Below, one piece after another: positions 62,155 to 64,000 of a DNA stretch of 64,000 nucleotides (position 1 is its first letter; each line of letters starts with the position of its first letter). The stretch comes from JAJFJD01 sp965228695 (lineage in GTDB: Bacteria > Pseudomonadota > Alphaproteobacteria > UBA8366). The notes under the pieces were generated by a model. That model worked only from the letters and a program-made list of their open reading frames with translations. It ran no database searches and was not told the origin of the DNA. Made by a program: the position numbers and the translations under genes. The stretch covers positions 1,178,001 through 1,242,000 of the forward strand of contig CBDDIB010000002.1 of NCBI GenBank assembly GCA_965228695.1, in the 5' to 3' direction.

Positions 62155-62562
62155 ATGAGCCAAGATTGGAAGTTTGTTCACAATCGCGCGAGTGACGCCG
62201 CGTGGACCGAAGGATTGCGGAAAATCTTCGAGTATCGTGATCTCGGCATCACGGACGGAACCAACGGCGATTACGTGGCCCATGTGATCCGGGCGGTCGA
62301 TCGGTCAGATCCGGACGAGGTGCAGCACTGGCATATCCACGATTGCACCTTTCAACTGGTCTATGTCCTGAACGGCTGGGCAAAGTTCGAATACGAAGGA
62401 AAAGGCGTTCGGAAGATCGCCAAGGGCGACTGCGTCTTGCAGATTCCCAAAATCCGGCACCGTGAGATCGCCTGTTCGGAGGATTTCGAAGTGTTGGAAA
62501 TCGTCTCGCCAGCCGATTTCGAGACGCGTATCGTGGATGCGCCGGCGGACGCTGCGGACTGA
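62155..62562 (+). CDS. cupin-domain protein
   Basis: A 135-residue single-domain cupin. The metal-binding motif 1 is HWHIHDCTFQLVYVL (His at about 60, 62; Glu position replaced by Gln in FQL) and motif 2 is KIRHREIAC with its His near 105. The replaced acidic ligand makes the metal site atypical. A TATACT box lies at 62115-62120, 35 bases before the ATG, which has a ggga site. It is encoded 22 bases before a substrate-binding-type protein gene, suggesting linked function in sensing or converting a small acid. Confidence 0.82.
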   Translation: MSQDWKFVHNRASDAAWTEGLRKIFEYRDLGITDGTNGDYVAHVIRAVDRSDPDEVQHWHIHDCTFQLVYVLNGWAKFEYEGKGVRKIAKGDCVLQIPKIRHREIACSEDFEVLEIVSPADFETRIVDAPADAAD

Positions 62563-62584
62563 CGGCCGCGGGGAAACCGACAGC

Positions 62585-63505
62585 ATGAAAATCGCCGTTC
62601 CCGACCTCGTCTCCAATTCCTACTTTCCGGCCCTCGCCGCGCTGCAACTGGGCTATTTCGAGGAGGAGGGACTCGACCTGCAGCTCGAGCACATCTTCCC
62701 GATCAATAAATCCTGCGAGGCGTTGCGCGACGGCGCCGTCGATTTCGTCGCCGGATCGGCGCACGCGCCGCTGGCCGCCTTCCCGAATTGGCAGGGTGCG
62801 AAGCTTCTCGCCGCGCTGGCTCAGGGAATGTACTGGCTGCTGGTGGTGCGCCCGGATCTGGAGGCGGCGCGCGGCGACATCCAGGCGGTCCGCGGTCTGC
62901 GTATCGCTGCGGCGCCCTTCGTCGAGTTGGGGTTGCGGGCGATGCTGGCCGAGGTCGGGATCGATCCCGATGCCGATGTGTCGATCGGCTTGCCCGCCGG
63001 GCGGGTGAAACCGGGCGTGTCGTTCGGCGTCGCGGCGGCGGATGCGCTGGCCGACGGCGAGGTCGATGCCTTCTGGGCAAACGGCATGGGCGCTGAAACC
63101 GCCGTGCGCCGGGGCGTCGGGAAAGTCCTGATCGATATCCGCCGCGGCGACGAGCCGAAGAAGGCGTTCGACTACACCATGCCGTCCCTGATCACGACCG
63201 ACGCGCTGATCGAGCGTGATCCCGAGGCGGCGGCCGCCGCGGTTCGCGCCGTGGTGCGGACCCAGAAGGCGCTCAAGGCCGATGTCGATCTCGCGGCGCG
63301 TGTCGGCAAAGATCTGTTTCCCGCGGATAAGGCGGACTTGATCGTCGATGTGGTGCGCCGCGACTTGCCTTATTACGACGCGACCGTGCGCGAGGAATTC
63401 GTCGTCGGCATGAACGACTTCATGGCCGGGCTCGGGTGGCTCGAGGGTCCCGTGGCTTACGAACAGGTCGTTGCGGCCGAATTTCGCGGTCTTTGGACGG
63501 AATAA
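62585..63505 (+). CDS. NMT1/SsuA-type substrate-binding protein without signal peptide
   Basis: A 306-residue protein of the NMT1/THI5-SsuA fold, the type found as binding proteins of nitrate, sulfonate and pyrimidine-precursor ABC transporters. Key segments are LQLGYFEEEGLDLQLEHIF near residues 22-40, DFVAGSAHAPLAA, and FWANGMGAET. The start at 62585 (MKIAVPDLVSNSYFP) begins at the fold itself, so no signal peptide exists; the upstream reading to 62462 runs inside the cupin gene and is not homologous. The active cysteine cluster of THI5 HMP-P synthase is absent. No permease or ATPase is adjacent within the window. Confidence 0.82.
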   Translation: MKIAVPDLVSNSYFPALAALQLGYFEEEGLDLQLEHIFPINKSCEALRDGAVDFVAGSAHAPLAAFPNWQGAKLLAALAQGMYWLLVVRPDLEAARGDIQAVRGLRIAAAPFVELGLRAMLAEVGIDPDADVSIGLPAGRVKPGVSFGVAAADALADGEVDAFWANGMGAETAVRRGVGKVLIDIRRGDEPKKAFDYTMPSLITTDALIERDPEAAAAAVRAVVRTQKALKADVDLAARVGKDLFPADKADLIVDVVRRDLPYYDATVREEFVVGMNDFMAGLGWLEGPVAYEQVVAAEFRGLWTE

Positions 63506-63555
63506 GTGCTAAACCCCTTTAAACCAGGGTAAAACTCCCATAAATTAAGGGTAAC

Positions 63556-63571
63556 CGGCTGGCCCCAGCCG
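63556..63571. terminator. possible hairpin after the SBP-like gene
   Basis: Perfect stem CGGCTG (63556-63561) with CAGCCG (63566-63571), loop GCCC, in the 86-base gap before the YgiB-like gene. No T-run follows, so it may be a weak terminator or an untranslated-leader structure. Confidence 0.3.
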
Positions 63572-63591
63572 ACATGCCTTGTGAGATTGCC

Positions 63592-64000
63592 ATGAAACGA
63601 TCGAGATCGATTGCGCTCGTCATGATGAGCGCCAGCACCATCGCCCTGTCCGCATGCGACGAACCGACGGTGGACGCGGCGGTATTCGACACGCTTGAGC
63701 AATGCATCAACGACCCCGTCATTTCGGAGAGTCAGTGCCGGACGGAGTTCGCGGCCGCCAAAGAGCAGCATGTGAAGGTCGCCCCGAAATATACCTCACA
63801 GGCGGACTGCGAGGCCGATTTCGGCGCCGAACAATGCGAGCAGGCGCCGTTCCGCACCCAGAATGGCGGCAGTGTCTTCATGCCCCTGATGATGGGATAC
63901 ATGATGGGCAGCATGCTGGCCGGCAACCGTGGCGGGGTGGCCTCGCAGCCGCTCTACCGCTCGACCGACGATCCCAAGAATTACCGGACGGCGGACAACA
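63592..64000 (+). CDS. YgiB-like (DUF1190) lipoprotein, partial
   Basis: From the ATG at 63592 the frame stays open to the right edge (136 codons). The protein has a lipoprotein signal peptide with lipobox LSAC, Cys at residue 22. The mature part is Cys/Gln-rich and has FMPLMMGYMMGSMLAG, then GGVASQPLYR, characteristic of DUF1190/YgiB proteins of Gram-negative bacteria. Anchored to a membrane; no function assigned to the family. The C-terminal end lies outside the window. Confidence 0.82.
   Translation, partial: MKRSRSIALVMMSASTIALSACDEPTVDAAVFDTLEQCINDPVISESQCRTEFAAAKEQHVKVAPKYTSQADCEADFGAEQCEQAPFRTQNGGSVFMPLMMGYMMGSMLAGNRGGVASQPLYRSTDDPKNYRTADN

Noticed and set aside
62585..63505. THI5-type pyrimidine (HMP-P) synthase as an assignment for the SBP-like protein
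   Set aside because: The cysteine-rich motif and active His pattern of THI5 are absent; only the general fold matches.
1..64000. tRNA, rRNA, CRISPR arrays, insertion sequences or phage attachment sites
   Set aside because: No cloverleaf, conserved rRNA segment, regularly spaced repeats, transposase or integrase could be recognised on either strand.

Overview
The window is GC-rich, densely coded DNA with short gene gaps and many ATGA-type or few-base junctions. Protein families (TRAP and phosphonate ABC transporters, HpnL-like flippase, many TauD-type dioxygenases, hydantoin enzymes, cytochromes c) fit a Gram-negative alphaproteobacterium, perhaps Rhodospirillales-like. This rests on family content and base composition only; no rRNA, tRNA, IS element, phage gene or CRISPR array was seen.

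Layout. 0-2.6 kb: tail of a possible MaoC-like protein, an alpha/beta hydrolase, and a lipid pair (HpnL-like flippase plus CDP-alcohol phosphatidyltransferase). 2.7-8.6 kb: LysR regulator divergent from an RraA-like protein and a D-2-hydroxyacid dehydrogenase; RidA-like protein; TauD-type dioxygenase; AtuA-family protein with a DUF4387 partner. 8.7-11.1 kb: surface-polysaccharide genes (TupA-like ATP-grasp, family 4 glycosyltransferase). 11.2-22.5 kb: three more TauD-type dioxygenases, an ornithine-cyclodeaminase-like enzyme, a second hydroxyacid dehydrogenase with a flavoprotein, then two acyl-CoA dehydrogenases, a class III CoA-transferase and a hydrolase with Cys in the nucleophile position. 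22.5-26.4 kb: an atypical CmcJ/NvfI-like oxygenase, an acidic amino acid/dicarboxylate symporter, and a DUF21 membrane protein.

26.5-35.3 kb is the clearest functional unit: a LysR regulator divergent from phnD-phnC-phnE-phnE, phosphonoacetate hydrolase phnA, a phosphonate-associated alcohol dehydrogenase and an aldehyde dehydrogenase. Together they can import a phosphonate, oxidise it to phosphonoacetate and release phosphate and acetate. No transaminase, phosphonatase or C-P lyase gene is in view. 35.3-39.4 kb, opposite strand: TRAP transporter dctP-dctQ-dctM followed by a core-MetE-like methyltransferase. 39.6-43.1 kb: ThDP enzyme, quinone oxidoreductase and PuuE-like deacetylase in one likely operon.

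43.2-54.4 kb: nitrogen and amide metabolism. There are two D-carbamoylase-like amidases; one sits in an operon with D-hydantoinase, hydantoin racemase and an AtzH/HpxZ-like protein. Interspersed are a porin, a PQQ-type sugar dehydrogenase, a fifth TauD enzyme, an NHL propeller and a YtcJ-like amidohydrolase. 54.4-64 kb: GST, YaiI-like protein, Uup-type ABC-F ATPase, sugar O-methyltransferase, two convergent cytochromes c, enoyl-CoA hydratase, ketopantoate-reductase-like enzyme, cupin plus a substrate-binding-type protein without signal peptide, and a YgiB-like lipoprotein cut by the right edge.

Overall the region looks like an accessory catabolic island for small organic acids, phosphonates and amides rather than core housekeeping DNA.
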